In this document: piece after piece, positions 24,922 through 33,291 of the stretch | How the letters are laid out: each line of letters opens with the position of its first letter | Position numbering within the stretch: position 1 is the stretch's first letter | NCBI RefSeq assembly: GCF_017948265.1 | Contig: NZ_CP072852.1 | Coordinates: forward strand, 3,348,001-3,412,000 | Length of the DNA: 64,000 nucleotides | Direction of reading: 5' to 3' | Origin: Rhodoferax sp. PAMC 29310 | Lineage (GTDB): Bacteria > Pseudomonadota > Gammaproteobacteria > Burkholderiales > Burkholderiaceae_C | The notes under the pieces: generated by a model | Database searches by the model: none | What the model was told of the DNA's origin: nothing | What the model saw: only the letters and a program-made list of their open reading frames with translations | Program-made: the position numbers and the translations under genes

Positions 24922-25668
24922 ATGATCAAAGTCGGCCTAATGGGTTACGGCAAGGCCGGTCAGGCAGTGGCCGAGGTGTTCCATGCTGACCCGAGTTACC
25001 AATTGTGCTGGATTACGCGCCGCACCACAGCAAGCGCCGGGGAAGTCCACGCCGCAACCGGTGTTCCTGTGATGGGACTTGATACGACCTCGATGGGGAG
25101 CCTGCTCGATGCGCATCCCGTGGATGCCATCGTGGATTTTTCGAACTCGGAGGCGCTGTTGAGCTACGGTGAGGAAGTGCGACAACGCCAACTGATGTTG
25201 GTCAGCGCCATTTCGTCCTACACGCCGGAGCAACTCCAATACGCCCACACGTTGGGGCAATCGACCCGTGTTCTTTGCTCGCCCAATATGACAGTCGGCA
25301 TCAATTTTTTGATTCTTGCCGCCAAATTGCTGCGCACGATCGCCCCGTTTGCGGACGTTGAAATTCTGGAGCAGCACTTTCGAGGCAAACCCGAGGTGTC
25401 TGGCACCGCGCGCAAGATTGCCGACACCCTGGAGGTGGATGCCGATCGAATTACCTCCTTGCGGCTTGGCGGCATCATTGGCCATCACGAGGTGATTTTT
25501 GGCTTTCCTTATCAAACAGTTCGCCTCATTCACAACTCGATTGAACGCAAAGCATTCGGGACCGGGGCGGTTTTTGCATTGGGTGAGCTGCTGAAATGTG
25601 AGAACGGGTTCTACACTTTTGACGATCTGTTGATGAAGCTGGTGCGCAGTCAACTCGCTCTGGACTGA
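24922..25668 (+). CDS. Dihydrodipicolinate reductase-like protein
   Basis: A 248-residue NAD(P)-binding protein. It starts MIKVGLMGYGKAGQAVAE (Rossmann turn GxGxxG-like) and carries ILEQHFRGKPEVSGTARKI, matching the DapB active-site run in which HHxxK is followed by SGTA. The first His of that pair is Gln here, so it is probably a paralogue and not the housekeeping DapB. No lysine-pathway gene is adjacent. AAGGGAA precedes the ATG at 24922; ATGs upstream at 24904 and 24847 add unconserved residues. Confidence 0.78.
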   Translation: MIKVGLMGYGKAGQAVAEVFHADPSYQLCWITRRTTASAGEVHAATGVPVMGLDTTSMGSLLDAHPVDAIVDFSNSEALLSYGEEVRQRQLMLVSAISSYTPEQLQYAHTLGQSTRVLCSPNMTVGINFLILAAKLLRTIAPFADVEILEQHFRGKPEVSGTARKIADTLEVDADRITSLRLGGIIGHHEVIFGFPYQTVRLIHNSIERKAFGTGAVFALGELLKCENGFYTFDDLLMKLVRSQLALD

Positions 25669-25757
25669 CCCGAGATGGCCATTGCGCTTGGCCACTTCGA
25701 GCGGCATATTGAATTGCGCCCTATCATTCCCACCTCCCGAACCTCGACGAACCCACC

Positions 25758-26246
25758 ATGCCCAGCGCCAAAGCCATCACCCCCCCTTCCGTCAACACCG
25801 CTCAGGTTCTGCGACGTTTTCGCGTGGTTTTCAATACGGTGCGGGGGCATTTCCAGCAGGTTGAAAAGCAGGCCGGAGTTGGGGGCGCGCAGGTATGGGC
25901 GCTGAGCGTGGTTCGGGACCAGCCCGGCATTGGCATGGGCGGCTTGGCCAAAAGCATGGACATTCACCAGTCCACCGCCAGCAATCTGGTCAAGGCCCTG
26001 CAGAAGAAAGACATGCTGAGCATGACCAAAGCCGTGGTGGACAGGCGCAACGTGGAAATGAAAATTCTGCCCGCCGGCCTGGCTGTGTTGGCCAAGGTGA
26101 CCGGGCCATTTGAAGGCGTTTTGCCGGAAGCGCTGGGCCAATTGCCTTTGGCGACGTTGACCCGCATGGACGGGGATTTGCTGGAGTTGATCCGCCTGCT
26201 CAATGCGGATGAAAAGGCGGGCGGCATCCCGCTTGGGCAGCTCTGA
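25758..26246 (+). CDS. MarR-family regulator
   Basis: A 162-residue winged-helix protein of the MarR family. The HTH covers GIGMGGLAKSMDIHQSTASNL (about 55-76) and the wing VVDRRNVEMKILPAGL (about 95-110), including the conserved DRR. The neighbour downstream is the cytochrome b561-YceI-YceI operon, whose upstream region holds a perfect inverted repeat (26365-26383), a plausible target. It has no tell-tale cysteine, so a ligand-sensing mode is more likely than thiol oxidation. Confidence 0.87.
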   Translation: MPSAKAITPPSVNTAQVLRRFRVVFNTVRGHFQQVEKQAGVGGAQVWALSVVRDQPGIGMGGLAKSMDIHQSTASNLVKALQKKDMLSMTKAVVDRRNVEMKILPAGLAVLAKVTGPFEGVLPEALGQLPLATLTRMDGDLLELIRLLNADEKAGGIPLGQL

Positions 26247-26364
26247 GTCGTTATCGGTCTTGTAAAGACTGAACCCCGCCTTACTCAAGTCGTTGCCGCT
26301 GCACTGCGCGGCTCAGTGGCATTCGACATGGCTTCGCCTTGGGGGGCCGAGCAAGTCTCTTTTT

Positions 26365-26383
26365 AATTCAAAATATTTGAATT
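26365..26383. promoter_or_regulatory. Inverted repeat, candidate MarR operator
   Basis: AATTCAAA-ATA-TTTGAATT, 8-base perfect arms with a 3-base spacer, 98 bases before the cytochrome b561 start and 118 bases after the MarR stop. Size and AT-rich symmetry fit a MarR dimer site. A matching site upstream of marR itself was not seen. Confidence 0.6.
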
Positions 26384-26480
26384 CAGGCTACAAGCAAAGT
26401 GAACTTGTTTGCATTGGACGCTCTCTAAACTTGGTGGACATCACGGGCTCAAGCCCGTTTTAACCTTCAGGAAGAGAATT

Positions 26481-27059
26481 TTGAGCCCTACGCCCCGCTC
26501 GTTGAACGACAAAGCCACCCGGCGCTACAGTCCCGTTGCCATGGCCTTGCATTGGCTGCTCGCGCTGGGCATCCTCGGCCTTTTTGCGGTTGGCCTCTAC
26601 ATGGCCGACCTGCCGTTTTCTCCCTGGCGCCTCAAGCTGTACAACTGGCACAAATGGGCCGGTGTGACAATTTTGGCGCTGTCAATCCTGCGCTTGCTGT
26701 GGCGTTTCACCCATCGCCCGCCCGCCTTGCCTGAAAAAGTGTTGCGAAGCATGCCCACTTGGCAGACCCGCGCTCACCACGCCACTCACCACCTGTTGTA
26801 CATCCTGTTCTTTGCGGTGCCCTTGATGGGTTGGGCGTACAGCTCAGCGGCTGGTTTTCCGATTGTCTGGTTTGGCCAGCTTCAGTTGCCTGACTTGCTC
26901 AGCAAGAACAAGGAAATCGCCGACTTGATCAAACCGCTGCATGGCTACGCGGCTTGGGCACTGGTGGCGCTTGCTTCGCTGCATATTGCGGCCGCCCTCA
27001 AACACCACTTTATTAATCGCGACGGCTTGCTGCATCGCATGCTGCCCACCCGCGACTGA
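26481..27059 (+). CDS. Cytochrome b561
   Basis: A 192-residue membrane cytochrome from a TTG at 26481, chosen because AGGAAGAG lies 5 bases upstream and the protein then starts MSPTPRSLNDKATRRYSPVAM, the usual short N-terminus. Four hydrophobic segments carry heme-ligand histidines in ALHWLL, YNWHKWAG, HHATHHLLY and SLHIAAALKHHF. It passes electrons between quinone and periplasmic acceptors. Two YceI genes follow with short gaps, the common cybB-yceI arrangement. Confidence 0.9.
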   Translation: MSPTPRSLNDKATRRYSPVAMALHWLLALGILGLFAVGLYMADLPFSPWRLKLYNWHKWAGVTILALSILRLLWRFTHRPPALPEKVLRSMPTWQTRAHHATHHLLYILFFAVPLMGWAYSSAAGFPIVWFGQLQLPDLLSKNKEIADLIKPLHGYAAWALVALASLHIAAALKHHFINRDGLLHRMLPTRD

Positions 27060-27079
27060 CACCACTGAAGGAATTTCCC

Positions 27080-27652
27080 ATGACCAAGACCTCGTTTCTA
27101 TTGCCTTTGTTGGCCACAGCCATGGCGGCCGTTGCCTTGCCCGCCGCCGCACAGCAAAAGCTCCTGCCCGCGCAAAGCGAGATTCGCTTTGAGTTCAAAC
27201 AAATGGGCGTGCCCGTCGAAGGCCGCTTCAAGAAATTTGACGGCCAGATCAGCTTTGACGCAGCCAAGCCCGCCGCCAGCAAAGTGGCTTTCACCGTGGA
27301 CATTGCCAGTGTGACCCTCGGCTCCGCTGAGATCGATACCGAGTTGCCCAAGGCTGAGTGGTTCAACACCGCCAAATTTCCACAGGCCACCTTTGCTTCG
27401 TCCTCCTTCAAAGTCTTGGGCGCTGGCAAGTACGAAGTCGCTGGCAAGCTGAGCATCAAGGGCATGCAGCGCGACGTGGTCGTGCCGCTCACCATGACCC
27501 AAGCTGGCGCTGTCACAACCGCCACGGGCGCGTTCCCGATCAAACGACTGGGTTTCAAGATTGGCGAAAACGAGTGGGCTGACACCTCCATGGTCGCCGA
27601 CGATGTTCAAGTCAAATTCAAACTGGCGCTCAACGGCGTTGGCAAGCTCTAA
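27080..27652 (+). CDS. YceI family protein, first copy
   Basis: A 190-residue periplasmic lipocalin-like protein: signal peptide MTKTSFLLPLLATAMAAVALPAAAQ, then LPAQSEIRFEFKQMGVPVEGRF and ATFASSSFKVLG. YceI proteins bind isoprenoid lipids or quinones and are linked to cytochrome b561. GAAGGAA precedes the ATG. This copy has the PVEGRFKKFDG form seen in the branch usually adjacent to b561. Confidence 0.92.
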   Translation: MTKTSFLLPLLATAMAAVALPAAAQQKLLPAQSEIRFEFKQMGVPVEGRFKKFDGQISFDAAKPAASKVAFTVDIASVTLGSAEIDTELPKAEWFNTAKFPQATFASSSFKVLGAGKYEVAGKLSIKGMQRDVVVPLTMTQAGAVTTATGAFPIKRLGFKIGENEWADTSMVADDVQVKFKLALNGVGKL

Positions 27653-27716
27653 GCAAAAGTTTCACAAAATTCGCCCCTGTTTTTCAACCTTTTCACTGTC
27701 ACCATTGGAGATTTCT

Positions 27717-28289
27717 ATGCGCCTTTCCGCTTTATCCTTCGCCGCCGCTGCCCTGTTGGCCGGCACCGCCCAAGTTCATGCTGCTGACTACGCCATTGAC
27801 CCGACCCACACCTTCGCATCGTTTGAGATCGGCCACTTCGGTACCTCCACCAATCGCGGCCGTTTTGACAAAAAAGAAGGCACGGTCCAGTTTGATCGCG
27901 CCGCCAAAACCGGCAAGGTTGAGGTCGTGATTGACATCACCTCCATCAACACCGGCACTGCCGCGTTCAACAAACACCTGCAAAGCGCCGACCTGTTCGA
28001 CGCCGCCAAGCACCCTACCGCCAAGTTTGTGTCCGATAAGTTCAGCTTCAACGGCGACAAAGTGTCTGAAGTCTCCGGCACCCTGACTTTGCTGGGCAAG
28101 ACCCAGCCCGTGACGCTCAAGTCCACTGGCTTCAACTGCTACGACAGCCCGATGCTCAAGCGCGAAGTTTGCGGCGGTGATTTTGAGACCACCATCGACC
28201 GCACCGCGTTCGGCATGAACTACGGCGTGGATTGGGGCTTCCCGAAAAACGTTCGTATTCTGGTCCAGATCGAAGCCGTCAAACAGTAA
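27717..28289 (+). CDS. YceI family protein, second copy
   Basis: A 190-residue secreted YceI protein with signal peptide ending AQVHAADYAID. It carries DPTHTFASFEIGHFGTSTN and PTAKFVSDKFSF, and a C-terminal FGMNYGVDWGF block typical of canonical YceI. Two cysteines (FNCYD, REVCGG) are absent from the first copy. It differs clearly from the first copy, so the two are old duplicates with separate ligands. ATTGGAGA precedes the ATG. Confidence 0.92.
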   Translation: MRLSALSFAAAALLAGTAQVHAADYAIDPTHTFASFEIGHFGTSTNRGRFDKKEGTVQFDRAAKTGKVEVVIDITSINTGTAAFNKHLQSADLFDAAKHPTAKFVSDKFSFNGDKVSEVSGTLTLLGKTQPVTLKSTGFNCYDSPMLKREVCGGDFETTIDRTAFGMNYGVDWGFPKNVRILVQIEAVKQ

Positions 28290-28614
28290 TCCTGTTGGTG
28301 CACCCAAGTGGTTCGGCCCAAGGGCGCTGAACCACTAGGCTGGGCTCATTGAGCGCCAGCTTTGTCACAGTGTCTCTGTGATTTCCCCTGCTCCCCCAAC
28401 CCATTCGCAGACCCTTTGACAGGCCACTGCGCCATGGTGGCTGCGGCCTATCCCCCAAATGGGGGGTAGACGTACCTGAATCCAACGAGTACTTTCAAGA
28501 CAGGTGCTGGTCGAGGCAATTTGCCGCGACCGGTTTCTGTTGCGCTGGGCGCTCCGTCGGGTCGGGGTGAGTCTGTCACACCAGCGTTGGTTCGATGTGC
28601 TTCAAGGGGAAACA
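28290..28614. other. Intergenic region before the chemoreceptor gene
   Basis: No gene seen. It includes the near-palindrome CTATCCCCC-aaat-GGGGGGTAG (about 28449-28470) and the AGGGGA ribosome site for the chemoreceptor. Confidence 0.5.
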
Positions 28615-30258
28615 ATGAACAGTCTGAAAATATCGACACGCCTTGGCGTTTTGGTGGGAGTGTTGATCGTGTTGCTGATCGCCCAAGGGGTTTTGGGGCT
28701 GTTTGGCATTGACCGCGCCAACTAGGCACTCAAACAGGTTTACGAGGAAAGGACGGTTCCGATTGGGCAGCTAGGTGAAATTCGGGCCTTGTTGCTCGGC
28801 AACCGGATTGCCATTACCGCCGCGCTAGCCACACCGACCCTCGCCATTCTGGCCTCCAGCATCGCCACCGTTGAGTCAAATGTGGCCGCAATCACAAAGC
28901 ACTGGGAATCCTTCATGGCGTCACACCTGACGACTGAGGAGGAGGTCTTGGCAAAGACATTCGCCGCCGCCCGTGGGGCGTTTGTCAAAGAGGGAATCCT
29001 CCCCGCCCTGGCCGCCATGCGCACCGGCGACATGGGCAAGGTACAAACCATCATTGAGCAAAAAATCCGCGTTCTTTGGCCGCCCGTGGGGGCAAGTGTC
29101 GATCAACTGGTGACCTTCGAAATGGACGTGGCGAAGGGCGAATATGTGGACGCCAATGCGCGCTACTCGACGATTCGGTTTATCTCCCTTGCCTCAATTG
29201 TCCTGGGCTTGCTGTTTGCTGGCGGGTTCGGGTTCGTGCTGATCCGGTCCATTAACCGCCAATTGGGCGCGGAGCCGGGTGACGCCGTGCGGGTGGCGCA
29301 AGCTGTCGCTGCGGGGGACCTGAGTGGGCAGGTGGCACTCAGGGCTGACGACACAGGCAGCCTGATGGCGCAGCTGAATCTGATGCAGTACAGCCTGGTG
29401 AGCGTGGTGGCCAAAGTACGCAGCGGCGCAGAAGGTGTGGCCACCGCCAGTGCTGAAATTGCCCAGGGCAACCATGACCTGTCCTCCCGTACCGAGCAAC
29501 AAGCCAGCGCCTTGCAAGAAACAGCCGCCTCCATGGAGCAGCTGAGTGCGACCGTGCGGCAAAACGCCGACGGCGCCAAGCAGGCCAATGAGCTGGCGGT
29601 CAACGCCTTCACCGTGGCGGCCAGAGGAGGCGAGGTGGTGGGGCAGGTGGTTGAGACCATGAAAGACATCAACCAAAGCTCCAGCAAGATATCCGACATC
29701 ATTCAGGTGATTGACGGCATCGCCTTTCAAACCAATATTTTGGCCCTGAACGCCGCCGTCGAAGCCGCGCGGGCGGGCGATCAGGGGCGTGGGTTTGCGG
29801 TGGTTGCCAGCGAGGTCCGCAGCCTGGCAGGGCGCTCAGCAGATGCGGCCAAAGAAATCAAAGAATTGATCAACGCCAGCGTGGCCCGAGTCGATCACGG
29901 CAGCGCGCTGGTCGACAAGGCCGGTGCCACCATGACGGAAGTCGTGACCAGCATTCGCCGGGTGACCGACATCATGGCGGAGATCAGCGCAGCCAGCGCC
30001 GAGCAAAGTACTGGCGTGGCCCAGGTGGGGGAGGCCATCACGCAAATGGACCAGGCCACCCAGCAAAACGCGGCGTTGGTTGAGGAAATGGCTGCCGCCG
30101 CCAGCAGCCTCAAGTCTCAGGCGCAAGAACTGGTTGAAGTGGTGGCTGTGTTCAAAGTGGCGCCGCAAAGCGCCTCCTTGTCAGCTCTGCCATCGCGGCG
30201 CAGCCCAAGGCCAGAGCAGCTTGCCCTGTCCGGTGCTCCACGCCAAGCACTGAACTAG
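28615..30258 (+). pseudogene. Methyl-accepting chemotaxis protein with in-frame TAG
   Basis: The ATG at 28615 follows AGGGGAAA and gives a first membrane helix (MNSLKISTRLGVLVGVLIVL) to residue 36, then TAG at 28723-28725. The same frame resumes [16 protein letters not shown] and is open to 30258, 547 codons in all. Downstream parts are complete: four-helix ligand domain, second membrane segment near 29180, HAMP ([18 protein letters not shown]), and the signalling tip [22 protein letters not shown]-to-T change in CAG would explain the stop. Without the first helix the receptor could not sit correctly in the membrane, so this is most likely an inactive gene, unless the base is an assembly error. 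Confidence 0.87.
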
Positions 30259-30286
30259 GGCCCTTGGTGGCCGGTTGGTCGACCGG

Positions 30287-31402
30287 TCACGCCTTGATGG
30301 CGTCGGCGCTCACGTAGTCGTAGCCCAGGTCACGTGCGACCGCTTCGTAGGTGACTTTGCCTTGGGCCACGTTCAAGCCGTGCTTCAGGTGCACGTTGTC
30401 TTTGATGGCTTGCAACCAACCCTTGTCGGCCAGCGCCACTGCGTGGCCAATGGTGGCGTTGTTCAAAGCAAAGGTTGAGGTGCGAGCCACCGCGCCCGGC
30501 ATGTTGGCCACGCAGTAATGCACCACGCCGTCCACCATGAAGGTGGGGTCGGCATGCGTCGTGGCGTGAGAGGTCTCAAAGCAACCCCCTTGGTCAATGG
30601 CCACGTCCACCACCACGGCGCCTTTCTTCATGCGCGAAATCATGTCCCGCGTCACCAGTTTGGGCGCGGCCGCGCCGGGTATCAACACCCCGCCCACCAC
30701 GAGTTCAGCATCCAGCACCGCCTCCTCCACGCTTTGGCCCGTGGAATACACCGTGGCAATGCGGTTGCCAAACACCAGGTCCAGTTGGCGCAAGCGATCC
30801 ACGTTTTTGTCCAGCACCGTCACCCTCGCTCCCAAGCCCACCGCCATCTGTAGCGCATGCGTGCCCACCACGCCACCACCCAAAATCACCATATGAGCCG
30901 CCGCCACACCGGGCACACCGCCCAGCAACACGCCCATACCACCTTTGGACTTTTCAAGGTGCGCCGCCCCGGCCTGCACCGACATGCGCCCGGCCACCTC
31001 ACTCATGGGCGCCAGCAGAGGCAGCCCGCCGCCTGGGCCGGTGATGGTCTCGTAGGCAAAACAAATCGCCCCGGACCTGACCAGTGCCTTGGTTTGCTCA
31101 GGGTCTGGGGCGAGGTGCAGGTAGGTGTACAAAATCTGCCCCGGGCGCAACATGGCGCACTCCTGGGGCTGGGGCTCTTTCACCTTGACAATCATGTCCG
31201 CCTGGCTGAATACATGGGCGGCGTCGGCCACCAGGTTGGCACCTGCCGCCTGGTACATCTCGTCTCCCAGGCCAATGCCGGCGCCAGCGCCGGTTTCCAC
31301 CAGCACCTGATGGCCGCGTGAGGCCAACTCCCGCACGCTGGCAGGCGTGAGCCCCACGCGGTATTCATGGTTCTTGATTTCCTTGGGTAGTCCGATGCGC
31401 AT
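30287..31402 (-). CDS. ald: Alanine dehydrogenase
   Basis: A 371-residue NAD-dependent enzyme that interconverts L-alanine and pyruvate plus ammonia. It starts [20 protein letters not shown], has the catalytic lysine and histidine blocks (VKVKEPQ near 75, YTYLHLAPD near 95), the dinucleotide turn [12 protein letters not shown] near 172, and [14 protein letters not shown] near 270. AAGGAGA precedes the ATG at 31402. It stands upstream of, and points away from, the guanidine operon, with IS-A copy 2 between them. Confidence 0.95.
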   Translation of the reverse strand: MRIGLPKEIKNHEYRVGLTPASVRELASRGHQVLVETGAGAGIGLGDEMYQAAGANLVADAAHVFSQADMIVKVKEPQPQECAMLRPGQILYTYLHLAPDPEQTKALVRSGAICFAYETITGPGGGLPLLAPMSEVAGRMSVQAGAAHLEKSKGGMGVLLGGVPGVAAAHMVILGGGVVGTHALQMAVGLGARVTVLDKNVDRLRQLDLVFGNRIATVYSTGQSVEEAVLDAELVVGGVLIPGAAAPKLVTRDMISRMKKGAVVVDVAIDQGGCFETSHATTHADPTFMVDGVVHYCVANMPGAVARTSTFALNNATIGHAVALADKGWLQAIKDNVHLKHGLNVAQGKVTYEAVARDLGYDYVSADAIKA

Positions 31403-31568
31403 GGCGTGTCTCCTTTTGTTTTTGGAAAGAACAGTGTGAAACAAGGTGACGCGATGGGGAATAGAGATCAGGCGTTTCTTCGGGGCATTCGCGGGGCTAA
31501 TGGACAGGGGCTCTCACCCTGCGGGACAGTCTGACCTTGCCCCTGGAATCCGTATCCCATAACCGAGA

Positions 31569-32465
31569 TCATGAGTTGGCTTGCTTGGGCTGATTAGCAA
31601 GCCAGTTTTGCTCGAACCGCACCGGGCTGACGTAGGCCAGTGTCGAATGCAGTCGAGTCCGGTTATACCAAAGCATCCAAGCAATCGTTTCATCCTTTGC
31701 CTCCCGCTGAGTCTTGAACTTCTGTCCGTATAACCGTTCCACCTTCAATGATCCAAACAGCGTCTCGCTGCAGGCGTTGTCCCAACAGTTGCCGCGCCGG
31801 CTCATTGAACTGGTGATGTCGTACTCCTTGAGCACTTCCCGGAAGTCCTTGCTGGCGTACTGACTGCCGCGGTCGCTATGGAACATCAGGCCAGCCTGCT
31901 TGCCCGGATGCCGCTTGAACCATGCCATGCGCAGCGCATCAATGACGATGTCCCGCGTCATTTCCTCTCGTAACGACCAGCCCACTACTTGGCGGCTGAA
32001 CAGGTCAATCACCACGGCCAGAAACAACCAGCCTTCGTCCGTGGCGATGTACGTGATGTCACCCACCCAGACCTTGTCGGGTGCTGCCACATCGAACTCC
32101 CGGTTGAGCAGGTTGGGTGAGATCGCTAGATCGTGATTGCTATCGGTGGTGACCTTGAAGCGCCGCTTTCCCTTGGCACGGATGCCGTGCAACTGCATGA
32201 GCTTTTGCACGCGCTCTTTGCCCACACGGATGCCACGGGCAAGCAGCTCCTTCCAGGTGCGTGGCCAGCCGTAGCCGCCTCGCGTCTCGGCATGGATGGC
32301 CTTGATGTGCACCAGCAAGGCGTCATCGCTCAGGTGGCGGAGCTGGGCCGGACTGGCCAGTCGCACAAAGTGTTCGTGGTACCCGGCGATGCTCACCCCC
32401 AGTACGCGGCACTGTACCGAGATCGGCCATGTGCTGCGGTGGCGCTGGATGAAGGCGTACTTCAA
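31569..32465 (-). CDS. IS-A transposase OrfB (copy 2)
   Basis: 298 residues, identical to the copy at 8274, with the full DDE triad. The TTG start overlaps the orfA stop. Both ends of the element are intact, so this copy is the probable source of future transposition. Confidence 0.95.
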   Translation of the reverse strand: MKYAFIQRHRSTWPISVQCRVLGVSIAGYHEHFVRLASPAQLRHLSDDALLVHIKAIHAETRGGYGWPRTWKELLARGIRVGKERVQKLMQLHGIRAKGKRRFKVTTDSNHDLAISPNLLNREFDVAAPDKVWVGDITYIATDEGWLFLAVVIDLFSRQVVGWSLREEMTRDIVIDALRMAWFKRHPGKQAGLMFHSDRGSQYASKDFREVLKEYDITSSMSRRGNCWDNACSETLFGSLKVERLYGQKFKTQREAKDETIAWMLWYNRTRLHSTLAYVSPVRFEQNWLANQPKQANS

Positions 32466-32758
32466 ATCGATCCCTTTGCGAAGTACGCCGTCGCTTTTCC
32501 CAGAATGTCACGCTCCATCTTCACACGCGCCAGCTCGGCCCGCAACCGGCTGATCTCCATCTGCTCGGCGCTGACCAATACCTTGCTGTCAGCTCCCTTG
32601 AGCTGGCCCTGGCGCTGCGCCTTGACCCAATTGAACAACGTCTGGTCGACCACTCCCAGCGTGCGTGCCGCGGCTGCAATGCTCTGGCCACCTTCGACCA
32701 GTCGAACTGCTTCTTGCTTGAATTCGAGCGTGTAGCGCGCTCTTGCTGTCTTCGTCAT
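32462..32758 (-). CDS. IS-A transposase OrfA (copy 2)
   Basis: 98 residues, identical to the copy at 9167: HTH plus leucine zipper. AAGGAGA precedes the ATG. Confidence 0.95.
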   Translation of the reverse strand: MTKTARARYTLEFKQEAVRLVEGGQSIAAAARTLGVVDQTLFNWVKAQRQGQLKGADSKVLVSAEQMEISRLRAELARVKMERDILGKATAYFAKGSI

Positions 32759-32967
32759 TTCCGTTCTCCTTGCGTGAATTTAAACACTCAGCAAGAGATA
32801 CGTTTTTCGAGGGCAAGGTCAGTCCCTGTCCTTGCTTTGGTCATTGACATGTGCAATGTTGAACAACAATTTTGTTCTGACGCTGTGGCGCGCAAGGAGT
32901 AAATAGAGGTCTTCCATTGGCCCTGAGATCGCCCACCAACCGCCCCCGGACAATCTGTCCGCCCGCC

Positions 32968-33006
32968 GCACCATGTAGGCGCATCTAAATGGTGCGGGTT
33001 GCACCA
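32968..33006. promoter_or_regulatory. GCACCA/TGGTGC half-sites, possible NtrC sites
   Basis: GCACCA at 32968-32973, TGGTGC at 32990-32995 and GCACCA at 33001-33006. NtrC boxes use GCAC..GTGC half-sites, but the usual spacing (TGCACCA-N5-TGGTGCA) is not met exactly, so this is a suggestion only. Distance to the sigma-54-like promoter is about 60 bases. Confidence 0.3.
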
Positions 33007-33064
33007 ACATTGCGCGCCAAATCCCCTGGGCGCAAGATTTTTGAGCCTGTTTAGGGAATAAATG

Positions 33065-33081
33065 TTGGCATGCCTTATGCA
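33065..33081 (+). promoter_or_regulatory. Sigma-54-type promoter candidate
   Basis: TTGGCATGCCTTATGCA keeps the invariant GG (33067-33068) and GC (33079-33080) exactly 12 bases apart and matches most other positions of TGGCACG-N4-TTGCA. It lies about 50 bases before the riboswitch. Sigma-54/NtrC control would suit a nitrogen-scavenging operon. Confidence 0.5.
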
Positions 33082-33114
33082 TATGGATAGGGCGGGCAAC
33101 CAACTCGGTTTGCT

Positions 33115-33236
33115 TATCAAAATGGACGCTAGGGTTCCGATTTCTTTTCACCAAGGAATGTCTGGTCCGAGAGCAGCCGGCCATCAGTGGCAATTACCAC
33201 TGCGGGCTCCACGGCGGGACAAAAGCCCGGGAGATA
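33115..33236 (+). promoter_or_regulatory. Guanidine-I riboswitch (ykkC-yxkD class)
   Basis: The conserved ykkC blocks occur in order: CTAGGGTTCCG (33129-33139), GGTCCGAGAGC (33164-33174) and ACGGCGGGACAAAAGCCCGG (33211-33230). These are the near-invariant parts of the guanidine-I aptamer. CGGGAGA at 33228-33234 can pair instead with TCTCCCG at 33257-33263, which lies before the ribosome site; that is a natural switching helix. The downstream genes (guanidine importer, deiminase, carboxylase) agree fully with the ligand. Confidence 0.93.
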
Positions 33237-33291
33237 TCACTTCGTGACCGAGGTGGTCTCCCGCATTTGTCCCACAACCTGGAGTCCCCCT

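Larger units (their letters stand above)
31532..32821 (-). mobile_element. IS3-family element (IS-A, copy 2), intact
   Basis: 1290 bases, ends TGACCTTGCCC (31532) and GGGCAAGGTCA (32821), about 20 of 27 terminal positions matching. It is flanked on both sides by GTC (31529-31531 and 32822-32824), the 3-base target duplication of IS3 elements. This clean copy defines the ends of the interrupted copy at 8237. Confidence 0.97.
32822..33291. other. Leader region of the guanidine operon
   Basis: 470 bases without a gene. From left to right: GCACCA/TGGTGC half-sites (32968-33006), a sigma-54-like promoter (33065-33081), the guanidine-I riboswitch (about 33115-33236), its expression platform (to 33263) and the ribosome site TGGAG (33280-33284). 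Confidence 0.8.
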
